Shown here piece after piece: positions 51,182 to 62,510 of a DNA stretch of 64,000 bases. The stretch's first letter is position 1, and the number at the start of each line of letters is the position of its first letter. A model generated the notes under the pieces. It saw nothing but the letters and a program-made list of their open reading frames with translations. It was not told the DNA's origin and made no database searches. This stretch comes from Umbelopsis ramanniana AG. Taxonomy: Eukaryota > Mucoromycota > Umbelopsidomycetes > Umbelopsidales > Umbelopsidaceae. The position numbers and the translations under genes are program-made. The stretch is from the NCBI RefSeq assembly GCF_025399195.1, contig NW_026252107.1, forward strand, positions 124,001-188,000. Reading direction: 5' to 3'.

Positions 51182-52019
51182 CTATTCAAAGTTTTTGTCC
51201 CAGAAACTAAGGGGTAATGCTTCTTGCTTCTTTTTTTGCATTAGCTGTCTGAATGCTGCTTTTGCTCCTGGGTATAACATGCCGATATTCTCTTTCCACC
51301 ACTGCTTGTTATACGCCATTTGTCGGTCGTAAGCTTTGTCGAGGAAATCTTTGTAAAACACAGAAAGTGCTTCAGCCGTCACTTTCTCTCCACGAGCCCT
51401 GACTAAAAACGAAAGTGGGTTGAGTTCACCATGTCTACTCAAGCCTTTTATAGAATGAATTCCACATACTTGACTCTTCGTATTCGGCCTTCGCATTAAC
51501 GAACAACGCATTGTTGGAACTCCAAAAGTCTTCATTGAATTGGTCTACACGCTGACGATGTAACCGCCACTCCGTCTCCTGAAAATTTCCATCAACAGTG
51601 AGTACATTAATGTGTCTAAGTAAAACGTGGCAAGGGAATGCTGTTTTTACCTCTGGTGTCTCATTCGCTGCAACAAAGTATTTGACTGGTCGTAAATTTG
51701 AGATAGGGTCGGGTGTTCCTATCATATCCGCTTCCACTTTTTGATACAAAACGTCGTTCAAAGGAGAAGGAAGTTTGTCGGTGGTGAGGTCTGATACATT
51801 TGACAGTTGTTTAGGTTTGGGGGGCTTACGTTTGCATCATAGGCAGGTTTATGCTTACCATCGGAAGGTTTAGTAGTGTGAATGGGTCGAAGAGCAAAGC
51901 TTGGGGAGCTCAGCTTGCAAATGCTCTAGAACGAAAGCATAAGTTTGGCGATAACTCCTTCGCGGGGTCATTTCCGTGCATCTTACCAAGCTGGTGCGGT
52001 ATGTGGTTGCTCTCAGCAT
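51182..52019 (-). CDS. COA8: Cytochrome c oxidase assembly factor 8 (COA8/APOPT1 family)
   Basis: Mitochondrial matrix-side factor that protects and promotes assembly of complex IV. Exons on the complement: 51987..52019, 51859..51925, 51651..51790, 51470..51578, 51182..51402; 189 aa. The presequence MLRATTYRTSLSICKLSS is split by the first intron. The family core is SNLRPVKYFVAANETPEE, RQRVDQFNEDFWSSNNALF, and LSVFYKDFLDKAYDRQMAYN then KQWWKENIGMLYPG. At the second junction two GTAAGC donors lie 29 nt apart (51858 and 51829 on the minus strand); only the first gives the correct phase. The start is 150 bp from the divergent MMS19 start. Confidence 0.92.
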
Positions 52020-52169
52020 TTGGCCTTGAATGGTTGGACAAATCCCAAAAAATAAAAAAAATAAAAAGATTTCCAGGCAGGCAGGGTTGATCAAACAGAC
52101 AGCTGTCACAAATTTCGCAATTGCAATCCATCAGCTTAAGCTTGAAACTGACAGTCTCCCATCTTCGCT
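52020..52169. promoter_or_regulatory. Compact bidirectional promoter, COA8 and MMS19
   Basis: Only 150 bp separate the two divergent ATGs, so the two genes must share promoter DNA. No clear TATA box is seen in either direction. Confidence 0.5.
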
Positions 52170-55100
52170 ATGACTTCAATGGACAAGCATGTCGCTAAAT
52201 ACATGGTGGCAACCGGCGATGCTTCAGCCGAGGCTGTCTCTGCCTCCGATGACATCTCGAAAAGTAAGTGCGGCTGCTGATCCCACTCCCTAGTAACCGA
52301 CACCTTCAATTGACCGTATTTGCCATCGCAACAGTTGTCAATTCCGGAGACACTCAAGCCAATTTACTGCAATTGATCCAATCCCTCGGTGAATATCTCA
52401 CCAACGACGATGGCTTCATTCGAGCTAAAGGTAGAGCCTCATGGTATTCAGATCTACGTCGTTACTGAAAGTGTTGCTGACAAATGATCTCATTCTCAGC
52501 TACCGGATTGCTGTCCCATGTGCTTTCCGAAACCAATCAATCCAGCATCAATGCGGCAGCAGGTACTTTCTTGCTCACACAATATGCTTTCATTGATAAA
52601 AAGGATGCTGAAGTATACTAAATCCTTCCACCTAGTTGATGTGTTGGTCCATTTCTATTGTGATCGCCTCTCAGACGAAACATGTGTCCCGAAACTACTA
52701 GAGGGAATCGATGCCCTCGTCACTTTCGATAACTTCAAGGAGAAGAGTGCCGTGACTGTTTCCAAGATGTAAGTGCCGGTTTGCATCCTGGAAGGAAAGG
52801 GCTTTGCCGATCCAATAGGACTAATGCAATGGTTAGGCTGTTTGAAAATGTCAAGACACAATCTTTCCCTCAGACTGCCAGATATAGAGTTTTCTCAATA
52901 ATAGGATCGCTGGTAGCAAGGTACTCTAGTGGTAAGTCTGCTTGTACTCTTTGTAGTAAAATGATCTGTCATCGAAAATGAATATTCATCTTTAACCATT
53001 GTGATAGCTTTGAGATCAATGAACAACGAATTCGTATTTGGATTCAGCCAGGCAATGGATGGTGAAAAGGACCCAAGAAATTTGATGAAGGCTTTTGCAC
53101 TCGTCAAGGAGATTGTTGTGAACTTTGATATCTCTAACCACGTAGAAGATCTATTTGAGGTCACATTCTGTTACTTTCCAATCACCTTTAAGCCTCCTCC
53201 GGATGACCCATACGGTATCACTGCCGAAGATTTGAAAATTACCTTGAGGTAAACTATGAGTGTTTTGAAAGGTTTATCGGTATCGATCTAATGTATATGC
53301 GCTGACCCACTTTACATTTTGGATCTTTAGACACAGTTTGTCTAGCTCACCTTTGTTCGCAAAGTTCGCTATGCCCTTGTTATTGGAGAAGTTGTCATCC
53401 AGTTCTGGTAGTGCAAAGGTATTAACAGACTCCATCTTCGATCTAATGCAGTAAGACACATCTAACATCGTCGTCCTAAACTAACAGAAAGACTCCATGG
53501 AAACTATTGCTGAATGTGCACCGGTTTATGGTGCTAATGCCTTATTGCCGGATATCAATGAATTGTTTGATGCCCTCAAGGTTGAAGTTTTCCATGCCAC
53601 TGACCCGGTTCTTGAAGACACAGCTCTTGAGGCTATCCACCAAGTCGTAGCTGCTCTGAGTACAACGATTAGCAGCGATAGCGCCAATGATCCAGCCGAG
53701 AATGCATTGAAGCCACTGGTGGTTGAGTGCATGGTCAATTTGAAAGATCCAGAGCTCAAAAACGCTAAGCCGGCCGGCCGGATTTTACGAGCTGCTGCCT
53801 CTGCCTCTGGTATGTAAAGCGGTAGATCAATGGAAAATGATTTGATTTGTATCCTAATGGCTTTACAATTTCGTAGACCCTGCTTTCAACTCCATAATCG
53901 ATGCCATCATGCCAATTTTGCTTAGACATCATAGAGAAACGGATTTAGCTACGCAGAAGAAGGCTGTACTAGATGTTCTTTTGGAGTTCTTGGAAGCTAG
54001 CAAGACCCTGTATGGAGAAAGAACTGACGCAAAGAATGGTAAATCTCACATTGATGTAGTTCGTTTCAGGTCCATGAGTCGGTCGTCTAAACCCTTTCTC
54101 TCTTCCAACCTGAATAGATGCTGACTTTCAGACTCCTCTGTTGGGTTATAAAGATCGCCTTTGGGAATTGTTTGAGTCAGCAACTACGGCGTCAAACGAA
54201 TACAATGGACTTCGTCTGGCAGGCATAAAAGGTCTTCATGTCATGACTCTCATGAAGAATTACTTAGCTGATAATGAGGTATAGGTTTTTCCTTCAAACT
54301 CCACAAACACTTTCATGGAGCTGACATTATTACTTTATAGGTTGGGTTGGCAGTCCGAACATTTACAAAAATCTTGGTGGATCAAAATGACAACGAGCTG
54401 CAAGTCAAAGCATTGTCATCGCTATTGTCTATCGCCAAAACACAACAGCAGCAAATTTTAGACTACACCGTTCCTGTACTAATGGATACCATGCCAGCTT
54501 CTGAGGCAGACGACAAGGCTTCAGCTCACCAGAAAAACCTTGAGTACTTGACCGAGTTGTCCTCAATGCCTGCCATCTTTGATGTCGTTGGTATACAATT
54601 AGTATCCAAGTTTGAGACGGCAACCCGCCAACAGCCAGAACAATATATATATGCCTACGAAATCATCCATGCTTTCGACACCATCTTACAGCAGAAAACG
54701 GAGAAGCAAGATATTGGCAAATGGGTCGATTTGGTTTTTGAGAAGTTGTTTGGACAGTGTATATCAGCATCACTTGCCAGTCAAACCACCAGCTCGATAC
54801 TTGACGATCGCATTCTTTCCGTTATCGCTTCCATCACTGCCGTAATTTTCCAACATCTCGAGGCTAGGTGAGCTCAGGTTATTCTGTTACATTCGCAGCG
54901 AGTTTGAATGGTTTACTGATATGCTGTACGTTATTTCAGTGTTCAATCTGAGTATATCAACCGCCTGTTCGACATATACACCAAGAGCGATCTCTCTAGC
55001 CTTAAGCTTGAATCAGACCACACATTTAAACCCTTGGACGCATCAAGCCCTGATGCTCAAAAGAAGACTAGCACCTTATTTGCGGTGGCTGTGTCTTCCT

Positions 55101-56469
55101 ACTCACGTACAGTTCAGCTACCCATCGCTAGTCATGAAGAATTTTTAGATGAACTCGTCAGTGCAGCTCTTTCCTCCTCCTCCTGCGAACTGCAGGTTAT
55201 TGCTCTTGCCCAGCTTCATGGTGCTATTGTTAACAAGTGGGCAGACGGTAAGTTCATTTGATCAGTGAGATTGTTCCATACGTATGCGCTGTATGGCTAA
55301 ATATTTGGGGTACAGATGCTGTGAGGAACACCTATGTTGAAGGCTTGGTGTCCAAGCTAGTCCCCATTGCTGAAAGCAACCACGCTGCTCTGACCATATT
55401 GCTCTGGGTAAGCATCGTCTTATATTTATTCTTAAGTGAGCACAAATCATGCGTTTCTAACGGCGAGACCCCCCTATAGACTTGCAAGGCCCTTGTGCTT
55501 ATGGCCAAACCCATTGGATATACCATCACTGATCAGTTGATCACTTGGTGTGCTTCTCCGGTACTCGGAGGTCGCACTGCCCACGGGTTCGAGCTTATCG
55601 TTGGGGATGATAACCTGGTTTTGAACAGAGCATCTGGTGCTACTTTAAATGTGAGTAAATATATTTACATATTTTTTGGATATCCGATTATCAAAGCTCT
55701 AATGCATGGCAATCTTTTCCCATCCAGCTACTTTACAAACAAAGATTTTTCAACTACTGTCTTCCTAAACTGGTGGAGAATTTTAAGTCTTCTCAAGCAG
55801 GTAAGAGACATGATATTCTGTGAGGATCTCCTTCATGCCGTCGTTAGTGACCTGTTCTCCTTGGTGTCGTAGATATCAAGCCCAATTATTTAATCGCCTT
55901 GTCCTACTTGCTGCGCAATGTGCGCAAGCAAGTCCTTCTCAACGAGCTTCCACCCGTAAGTGTATTGGCTATTAGTGATACGCACAGAAAAGGCAACCAT
56001 CATAGGACGAAAATTTTTGTTTGCAAACCTGACTGACCATTCTGCTCGCCCCATTATGCAGCTCATACCACTTTTGCTCGATTCCCTTGAGCTTGACGAT
56101 GCAAGCCTGAAAATTTCCACCCTAGATACGTTCCGCATCGCCGTGATTGACGCTCCTGAAATTATATCTCAGCATGTTCGCAGATTGGTCCCTGCACTGC
56201 TACAAGTCGCACAACATAGCAAACAAATGGCTGTCCGCATCAGCGCATTAACCTGTCTTGCTCAATTCCCCGTCAGTCTTACCAGAGACGTTCTGCAACC
56301 TCACTCCACTTATGCTATCAAGCAGCTCAGCTTATGTCTTGATGACAATAAGCGTTTGGTCAGAAGACAGGCCGTTGATTGCCGCTCCAAGTGGTACGTT
56401 CTTTTCTCTCTTGTCTCCCGTATATTCCTTCCGCGCTAAACATCTTATCTTTACAGGTATGGCATTTAA
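52170..56469 (+). CDS. MMS19: MMS19/MET18 HEAT-repeat protein of cytosolic Fe-S assembly
   Basis: Adaptor of the CIA targeting complex that delivers Fe-S clusters to DNA repair and replication enzymes. Eighteen exons: 52170..52263, 52335..52430, 52500..52562, 52636..52768, 52837..52931, 53008..53248, 53331..53418, 53488..53809, 53877..54038, 54118..54278, 54341..54867, 54940..55247, 55316..55407, 55480..55650, 55728..55800, 55873..55955, 56062..56393, 56457..56469; 1017 aa, close to the family's ~1030. N-terminal MMS19 motifs are LLQLIQSLGEYLTNDDGFIR, ARYRVFSIIGSLVARYSS and FCYFPITFKPPPDDPYGIT, followed by helical repeats. The C-terminal HEAT block reads VRRLVPALLQVAQHSKQMAV and CLDDNKRLVRRQAVDCRSKW, the best conserved part. 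The last exon is 13 nt (YGI and stop). The most fragmented gene of the window, yet every phase fits. Confidence 0.95.
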
Positions 56470-56803
56470 TGCCTTTTGCAAGCTGAATACATCACGATGA
56501 TCTGCGCGTCACCTATGTCAACATATAAAAAGGCTTTAATCACATTGGCGTGTTTCTAAAGCAAGCATGCAGTTTTTGTGTTTTAAAAAAAACCCATTAC
56601 ATTGAAATATAAAAAAAAAAAAAATTAGACATATATACAAACGAAGATCAATCTTGTCAAAGTGAGGAGGGGAGGGAGCGAAAGGTTGGGGATGCAGTAA
56701 ATATGGAAAAGAACTTTAAAGTTTTGGTATGGTAAGGCGCACTAAAAGGTAGAGTGGAGGGCGGAAATCAAGCGAAATGAAAGAGACGGGGGGCATCTTT
56801 GGT
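56470..56803. other. Convergent spacer between MMS19 and the AP-1 gene
   Basis: Two 3' ends, with A runs at 56585-56625 and purine-rich DNA at 56660-56790. No gene. Confidence 0.5.
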
Positions 56804-58364
56804 TCATTTGAGTTGCCCATAGTTATCAAGGCGCTTCAAGACCTTATCAACATCGTCTTCTGATAATCTATATATCGATCCACGACATGTTGCCTTGCTT
56901 CGCATTTCTTCGCACAGCCACGTTAAATCCATATCATCAAAATACGGATGCTTCTTAAGACGCCTCCAGTTTTCAGAGCATGCACTGGGTCGATCATGTT
57001 CAATGTCAGTGATGTTGGGTTCCGAGCTGACGGGTGAGAAACCAAGGTCATCCATATCCCCCTCGAAGAGCGGGGGAAGATGATCGATACCAGTATCGAT
57101 TTGTGCGTTGGTTGGCAAACGATACTCAGTAAACAAGGTTGGATCCATATTGTTGGTGGTGAACGCCGAGTTCATGAACTCCGTCAGACCGCCAGATTGA
57201 TCAAATATAGGCTCGGAGAGAAGTTGATCAAACTGTTGTTGGGTATCCTTGTTATCATCGCTGGTGGTAGGGAAAGTCGTAGAGAATAGATCGTTACTAT
57301 CGTTAAAGAGGCTGTTGCTGGTACTGTCGCCGAAACTGGTACTGAACAAGCTATCCTTATTGACACTATTAGGACTATCTTCCTTTAGACTAGGAGGTGA
57401 ATTGGCCGTGGAATTATTTTCGCTATTGGATTCAAATGGATAACTACTATCACGAGAGAATTGTGGACTACTGAAAGCATCAGACTCTGCATCCTTGGGT
57501 GGTGAATGGGAAGTAGTAGTGTGTGTTGCTGATGCTTTTGCCTTTTCCAAAGGAAAGTCAAATGTGAATGCTGTACCCTTGAGTACATAATTTTCTGCTT
57601 CCAGTTCTTCAACTCGCTTCTTAAGGTTCTTCGTTTCTTGTTCATATTTACCGGCCCAATCTGCCGCTTCTTCCTCGAGTTCTGCGATTTTATCTTCCAA
57701 CTCGCTGACATATTTTTCTTTTCTATCGCGGAATGCTCGCTGCGCAGCTCTGTTTTGCGCCTTGCGTTTCTGCTTTGGATCATTGGTATTCTCCTGATGG
57801 GCATTAGTGAAACGTTACAAAAACCAAATATGGCACAAATGACCCTATGAATGTTGGTAAAAGACTACTCACCAACTTGGATGGGTCCAGCGGCTTTCGG
57901 CCGGGTCGCTTGCCTTGTGGCTTTGCGCCAGGAGATAACTTGTCTACTAATATAAAATAAATTTTAATATACTAGCACAAGACATCTTCGGATATGAAAG
58001 ATGTCTATTTACCACTAATGCCAGAGTCGTTAGAACTCATGGAATGGACAGAGTCTCTATGGTTGGTGTCTGGGAAATTCAAAGAAAGACAGGGAAGGCG
58101 CCGTTTAAATATGAGTGAGTCGGTTGACTAGGATAAAAAGTGAAAGAAGTCGAACTCACGAGTAGTTTTTGGGGGATTTGCTGACCTGATAGCGCCATCT
58201 ACCTGGTCAAATTTGCGCTTGTCGTCTCCTGTAGTCGAGCGCCGAGCTTTATTTCGCTGTATGGAGTTGCTGAAAATAGCATCAGCAAGTAAGTCTACAG
58301 TGCTTGGATCGAACTGATCGTCAGAGATAGTGAAAGGCGAATTTTGAAGTAGTGCGCTCTCCAT
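56804..58364 (-). CDS. AP-1-type bZIP factor with Yap1/Pap1 C-terminal redox domain
   Basis: Predicted oxidative or metal stress transcription factor. Exons complement(58160..58364), (58013..58069), (57873..57946), (56804..57793); 441 aa. A basic stretch GKRPGRKP precedes the bZIP: KRKAQNRAAQRAFRDRKEKY (N126, A129, Q130, F133 and R134 fit the fungal Pap1 consensus), then a leucine-zipper-like coiled coil to about residue 175. The middle is Ser/Asn/Asp-rich. The C terminus has Cys384, Cys406 and Cys415, spaced 22 and 9 residues as in the Yap1 c-CRD, with HPYFDDMDLTWLCEEM forming the hydrophobic NES-like segment. No other cysteine occurs in the protein, so the n-CRD is missing. AP-1 and YRE sites lie just upstream. 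Confidence 0.93.
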
Positions 58365-58847
58365 AGTGAGTCGACGGAATTTTGGAAAAAAGAAGTGGGA
58401 AGAAAAGAATAGAGGTGAAAGGGAGGCTGACGCATGCTATCTGATTCCCTTTTTTTTTTAGCTGTGAGTCAATTGATACGGTCTTCTGTTGGCCCGCCCC
58501 AAGATTAGTAATCCTGTTTCACTGATATAATTAAGCCTTGGAGGTTCCAGAATATCAATGAAGGTGTGAGGCTATGTTGACGTGGGGTATCACGACGAGA
58601 TGGGCAATGGCTCTATCCAGCAAGGAAGACGACGCTTTTGCGACATTGACACCACTTTTGCTCGCTCAAAAATAAAGATAAAAAAATTAAAAGATAAAAA
58701 AAATGTGGGCATTTACGCTGCTTCACTTGCAGGCTGATCCACTTCCACTTATGCCTTTTCGTTGCCTAGCAATTTTTGGGTAATTACTTTTATTACATTA
58801 TTTACAGGTTGCCATGTGGAAAAACATGTTTTTGACTATTGGTTCCT
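58365..58847. other. Spacer between the SDR gene and the AP-1 gene
   Basis: Same-strand spacer with the AP-1 gene promoter at its left side and the SDR 3' UTR at its right. Contains the bZIP sites listed separately and an A/T-rich stretch at 58670-58705. Confidence 0.5.
58465..58511. promoter_or_regulatory. AP-1 site and Yap response element upstream of the AP-1 gene
   Basis: TGAGTCA at 58465-58471 is a canonical AP-1 site and TTAGTAA at 58505-58511 a canonical Yap1/Pap1 element. They lie 101 and 141 bp upstream of the bZIP start, suggesting autoregulation. Confidence 0.5.
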
Positions 58848-59965
58848 CTATAAATACAGGTGTTTAAAGCTCTCGATGGTATCTACAATGACCTGCCTCA
58901 TGGGTGTATATTGAATGTCCAACACCTTTTGAGCTTTGGTGCTGTTGACAAGTTGTACAGGGTGAGTATATTGTCCAGGATGCCCTTCAGCTATGATTTC
59001 GCTTCTTTCGGGAAATGTTTCTCGAAGTATGTCGGCTAGTTGCTGGAAACAAAACTCTCCAGCTGCGACAATAAATCGTTCCCCGTCGACGGCTTTGCCC
59101 AGTTGCGCTGCTTTGACATGAGCAAGGGCAACATCGACGACACTGACATAGTTGCCACTGAATGTATTAAGCCTTGGGTCTTGCGCTTCTCCAGAAAAGT
59201 ACCGTATAAAATGTCTCACAGATGACACATCTTCAACGTCTCTCGTTGTTTCTGGACGAGGGATGACTGGCCCCACGACATACGATGGAATAATGGTGGT
59301 TATGGCGAATCGTGGTGTATACTGCTTTCGAAATTCCCAGACTGCTTGTTCAGCTTTATACTTGCTAGCACAATAAGCTATTATTGGATCATTTTGGTTG
59401 CCGATCCTTAAGTTTTTCTCAACAGTGGCCATTGCCCAGTCGTTCCAGTCGTCCTCGCTGTACTCGTATCCAGGTTTGGTATCCAAGTGTAAGATGCTGG
59501 CCAAATTGGACGTGATGACAATATGCTTGACTCTTGTGCCGTATTGATGAGCTGAATTGAGTAGAGTCAACATGCTCTTCACAGCTGGCTCAATAACGTG
59601 GATCATTGGGTTCCCCGGGACACTACCATAAACGACATGAGGAACATGAGCAATAATGTCGACTCCTGCCAAAGATGGTTAATTACTAAATTTCATCGTG
59701 ACATGTTGCTATTAAATTGCGTTTTGTACGTACCTTGAACAACGAAGTCATAAACATTGTCCTCCGCTGGGTATCCAATTTCTTGGACAACGAATTTACC
59801 ATGTCCGTACTTTAAAAAATATTTAACAATGTGATCTGTCCTTTCACCCGTTTGAACAGTACCAAGGACATGGTATCCAGCTTGCAAAAATTGATCAGCA
59901 ACATGAATGCCGATATAGCTAGCTACACCAGTGACTAAAACCTTTTTCCCTGGCCGTTGGGTCAT
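58848..59965 (-). CDS. NAD(P)-dependent extended SDR (GRE2-like reductase/epimerase family)
   Basis: Exons complement(59734..59965) and complement(58848..59665); 349 aa. The Rossmann nucleotide-binding turn is VLVTGVASYIGIHVADQFLQ (a GxxxxIG variant) near residues 10-30. Ser/Tyr/Lys residues of the active site are visible as VITSNLAS and the YCASKYKAE motif (YxxSK type). A TIIPSYVVGPVI strand follows, as in dihydroflavonol/cinnamoyl-CoA/methylglyoxal reductases. Likely a cytosolic carbonyl reductase; substrate and cofactor preference are not determined. The start MTQRPGKK is preferred over an in-frame ATG at 60028, because a TATATATAA box lies at 60035-60043, only 70 bp upstream of it. Confidence 0.9.
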
Positions 59966-60034
59966 TGAATTGTGAATGTGTGTGAGTGACGGTATTTGAA
60001 AAAGTAAATTGGGAGCCGTGCCCACCAATGCCCC

Positions 60035-60043
60035 TTATATATA
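60035..60043 (-). promoter_or_regulatory. TATA box of the SDR gene
   Basis: TATATATAA on the minus strand, 70 bp upstream of the preferred ATG; a CCAAT occurs at about 60024-60028 on the plus strand. Confidence 0.5.
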
Positions 60044-61250
60044 CGATGATTGGTAACCGCTGGAAAAGCATTATTAATTACCTGAATTTGATTCATGTTG
60101 GTCCCTACTCAAATATCTTCTCTCTCATTTGTCAAGACGTGTCAGGTGTTCTAGAAATCTTAGTAGCCACCCTAAATTATTGTATTTCCCGTTCACTTTT
60201 ATTCAATTTCCAACACAGGCGATAACCGGCCATATGCTGAGTAATGCTGCTTCAAATTTCAAAACCGATCAAAAGGCTCGCTCATGCTTCTCATTCTTTA
60301 TCACCGTCGACTGATTATACCAGTAATCCGTATGTCGATCGCTAGGCAATTTAACACTATCATCCGCCCTTATGCATGCTGTTATGACTGCTTACACCAA
60401 TGCTTGCACGGATAAATTATGGAGTCCGGCTCGGCATTTCTAATCATCGCTTGAATACCTTTCATCGCTTATTAACTTCTCGGCATATATTACCTATAGC
60501 CTTTATCGGTGTTTGATGTCTATGAAATTTTATATGGCTGTGGTTTATAATGCCCAGTCATGAGAGGCAACGTTTCTATTTGTTCTCTTGTATGCAACCC
60601 TCGTATCGTTATTAGCGAGAAAATGGCACAGTGAAATATTCGCTTTTATAAATTTTTGGTTGGAAGATCAAGAAGTGAAGCTGTTGTAATAATGGTAGTC
60701 TTACATTACCAAGAAACGACAAAGCTAATAGCGCACAAAGGATTGGAGGCTATTGTGGTGAATGTTCCAATCACAGGCCAAGTCAACAAATTTGGCCGCT
60801 GCTAGTCTGGTCGGGAAATCTTTGGTACCGGCCCAGGCAATCCCCATGACAAACCTAGGCTGTAGCGAGTCTTCCCGCAACCATCTCGTGTTATGATTAG
60901 TTTGATACAACTAAAATTAGTCTACGAGTTCAGTTACATACAATATACCAGTATATCTCTTGAATGCCCAGGTTGGATACAGCCGCATCAGATAATAAAT
61001 TCGGTTAAATTGACTCACAGCGGAAGACCAGGAGAAATTTTCTCCGCGGTGGCGCAAACTAGCAATTACGTCTTTGGCCTACCCCATTTTCAGGTGAATC
61101 TAGCATAGCAATTCTAATAATAATGAAGGCATACAGAAGCATAGAGAAATACTGGGTTGAAATTTTTATGATCTGATTTTTTGCACTTGGCCTCCGATTC
61201 CAAGAAACGGTTTTAACAGCTGTCAACTTTTTTTTGGCAACAGATAAACA

Positions 61251-61270
61251 CACGTGAGACAGATCACGTG
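61251..61270. promoter_or_regulatory. Paired CACGTG E-boxes upstream of the PRELI-domain gene
   Basis: CACGTG at 61251-61256 and again at 61265-61270, eight bases apart and 63-82 bp before the ATG. A good bHLH (Cbf1- or Ino-like) target by sequence. Confidence 0.5.
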
Positions 61271-61332
61271 CATGTTTCTCCATCGTATTTTTTCTGTGCT
61301 AGTCGTTCGACTGCCTTCTTTCAGTGTTCAAC

Positions 61333-62164
61333 ATGGTGAAGTTTTTCCAACACACATTCGCTTATGAGTAAGTATCGCTTTGCTACCGATTAAAATGATA
61401 GTCTATACTAATGTCCATTTACCAATAGCCATCCCTGGGAAAATGTGTCATATGCATTTTGGTTGAGATACCCAAATCCATTTGCATCGCATGGTAAAAA
61501 TCCTTCCTGCTGTGCTTCCCCATATTTTTCCTCCACTAACGTCGAAAATATATATCCCTATCTTATGTAGTTCTTTGTGCCGATGTTATCGACAGAAGTA
61601 TCAATGATGACGGTGTGCTTACCACCACTCGACTGGTATTAAAGCAGGGTAAATTACCCAAGTGGTTCCCTCAACAAGTACGCTGGTTCAATTTTTTTTT
61701 TCCCATTTATCGAACGCCATACTGACCTTACCCTACCTACCTTTAGTTTGTCAAAAATTCGGAAGCCTATGTTATCGAAGAATCCCTGGTCGACCCCAAG
61801 ACTATGCGAATGGTCACTCGTACTAGAAATCTCAATCATGTTCGCATTATGCAGGTCGAAGAAACGCAAACTATTACACCGCATCCCGTCAATCCCGATA
61901 TGACTACGGTCAAGACTGAAGCTCGTATTATTTCCAAATTTGGATGGGGCATGGCCCAACGTATAGAGATGTTCGGCGAAAGCAATTTCTCTAAGAATAC
62001 AGCAAAGGTATACCTCCTTTCTCGTTTGCAAGTTCGTTTATTATGACCATCTGCTAAACCTGATGACAATATAGGCACGCCAAGGCATGAAGCATATCCT
62101 CCAGATGATCCGAGAAAAGCGTCTACGTGAACGTATGGGCTTCATGCAGCCTCAAACTGCTTGA
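61333..62164 (+). CDS. PRELI/MSF1-domain mitochondrial phospholipid transfer protein (UPS family)
   Basis: UPS/PRELID proteins shuttle phosphatidic acid or phosphatidylserine across the mitochondrial intermembrane space with Mdm35. Exons 61333..61367, 61429..61493, 61571..61677, 61747..62007, 62075..62164; 185 aa, the usual size. The N-terminal MVKFFQHTFAYDHPWENVSY followed by AFWLRYPNPFASHV is the PRELI hallmark; later come LPKWFPQQFVKNSEAYVIEE, VDPKTMRMVTRTRN and ARIISKFGWGMAQRIEMFG. Closest in feel to yeast Ups1/PRELID1; lipid preference cannot be read from sequence. Two E-boxes precede it. Confidence 0.94.
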
Positions 62165-62510
62165 ATCTTCGAGGCCAATTCCCAACTCCAACACTTGTGA
62201 AAAATAACTCTCCCCTCAACCTAACCTGTACATATTCCACAAAAATTGCCCCTTCCGCCTACATTGAACCTCGTTTTTTCTTTGACCACTCCTGCGTTCG
62301 ATGTTCTCTTCAATATTCCCTTGAGCCAATTGGCACTCTTTGTGGAAGTCTAATGTAGCCTTTGTAACTTGCCAGTCAATCTATTGGCAAACGTACACCA
62401 CAATCTCAAAAAATAAAATAAAGCACAGTATTCAAATTATGATGGTGACATTTGGATTTTATTATTCTTGGTGCTGGATGCCGGCCGGTATATCTTTTAA
62501 TGAAATGGTC
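62165..62510. other. Convergent spacer between PRELI and BUD32 genes
   Basis: Two 3' UTRs. AATAAAATAAAG near 62411-62422 is a possible polyadenylation signal for the PRELI transcript. No gene. Confidence 0.5.

Larger units (their letters stand above)
59966..61332. other. 1.4-kb divergent spacer between SDR and PRELI genes
   Basis: Carries the SDR TATA box (60035-60043) and the PRELI E-boxes (61251-61270). A less A/T-rich island at about 60725-60900 includes a 61-codon minus-strand ORF of unknown nature and a potential closing stem, CGGGAA (60812-60817) with TTCCCG (60872-60877). No gene is called. Confidence 0.45.
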
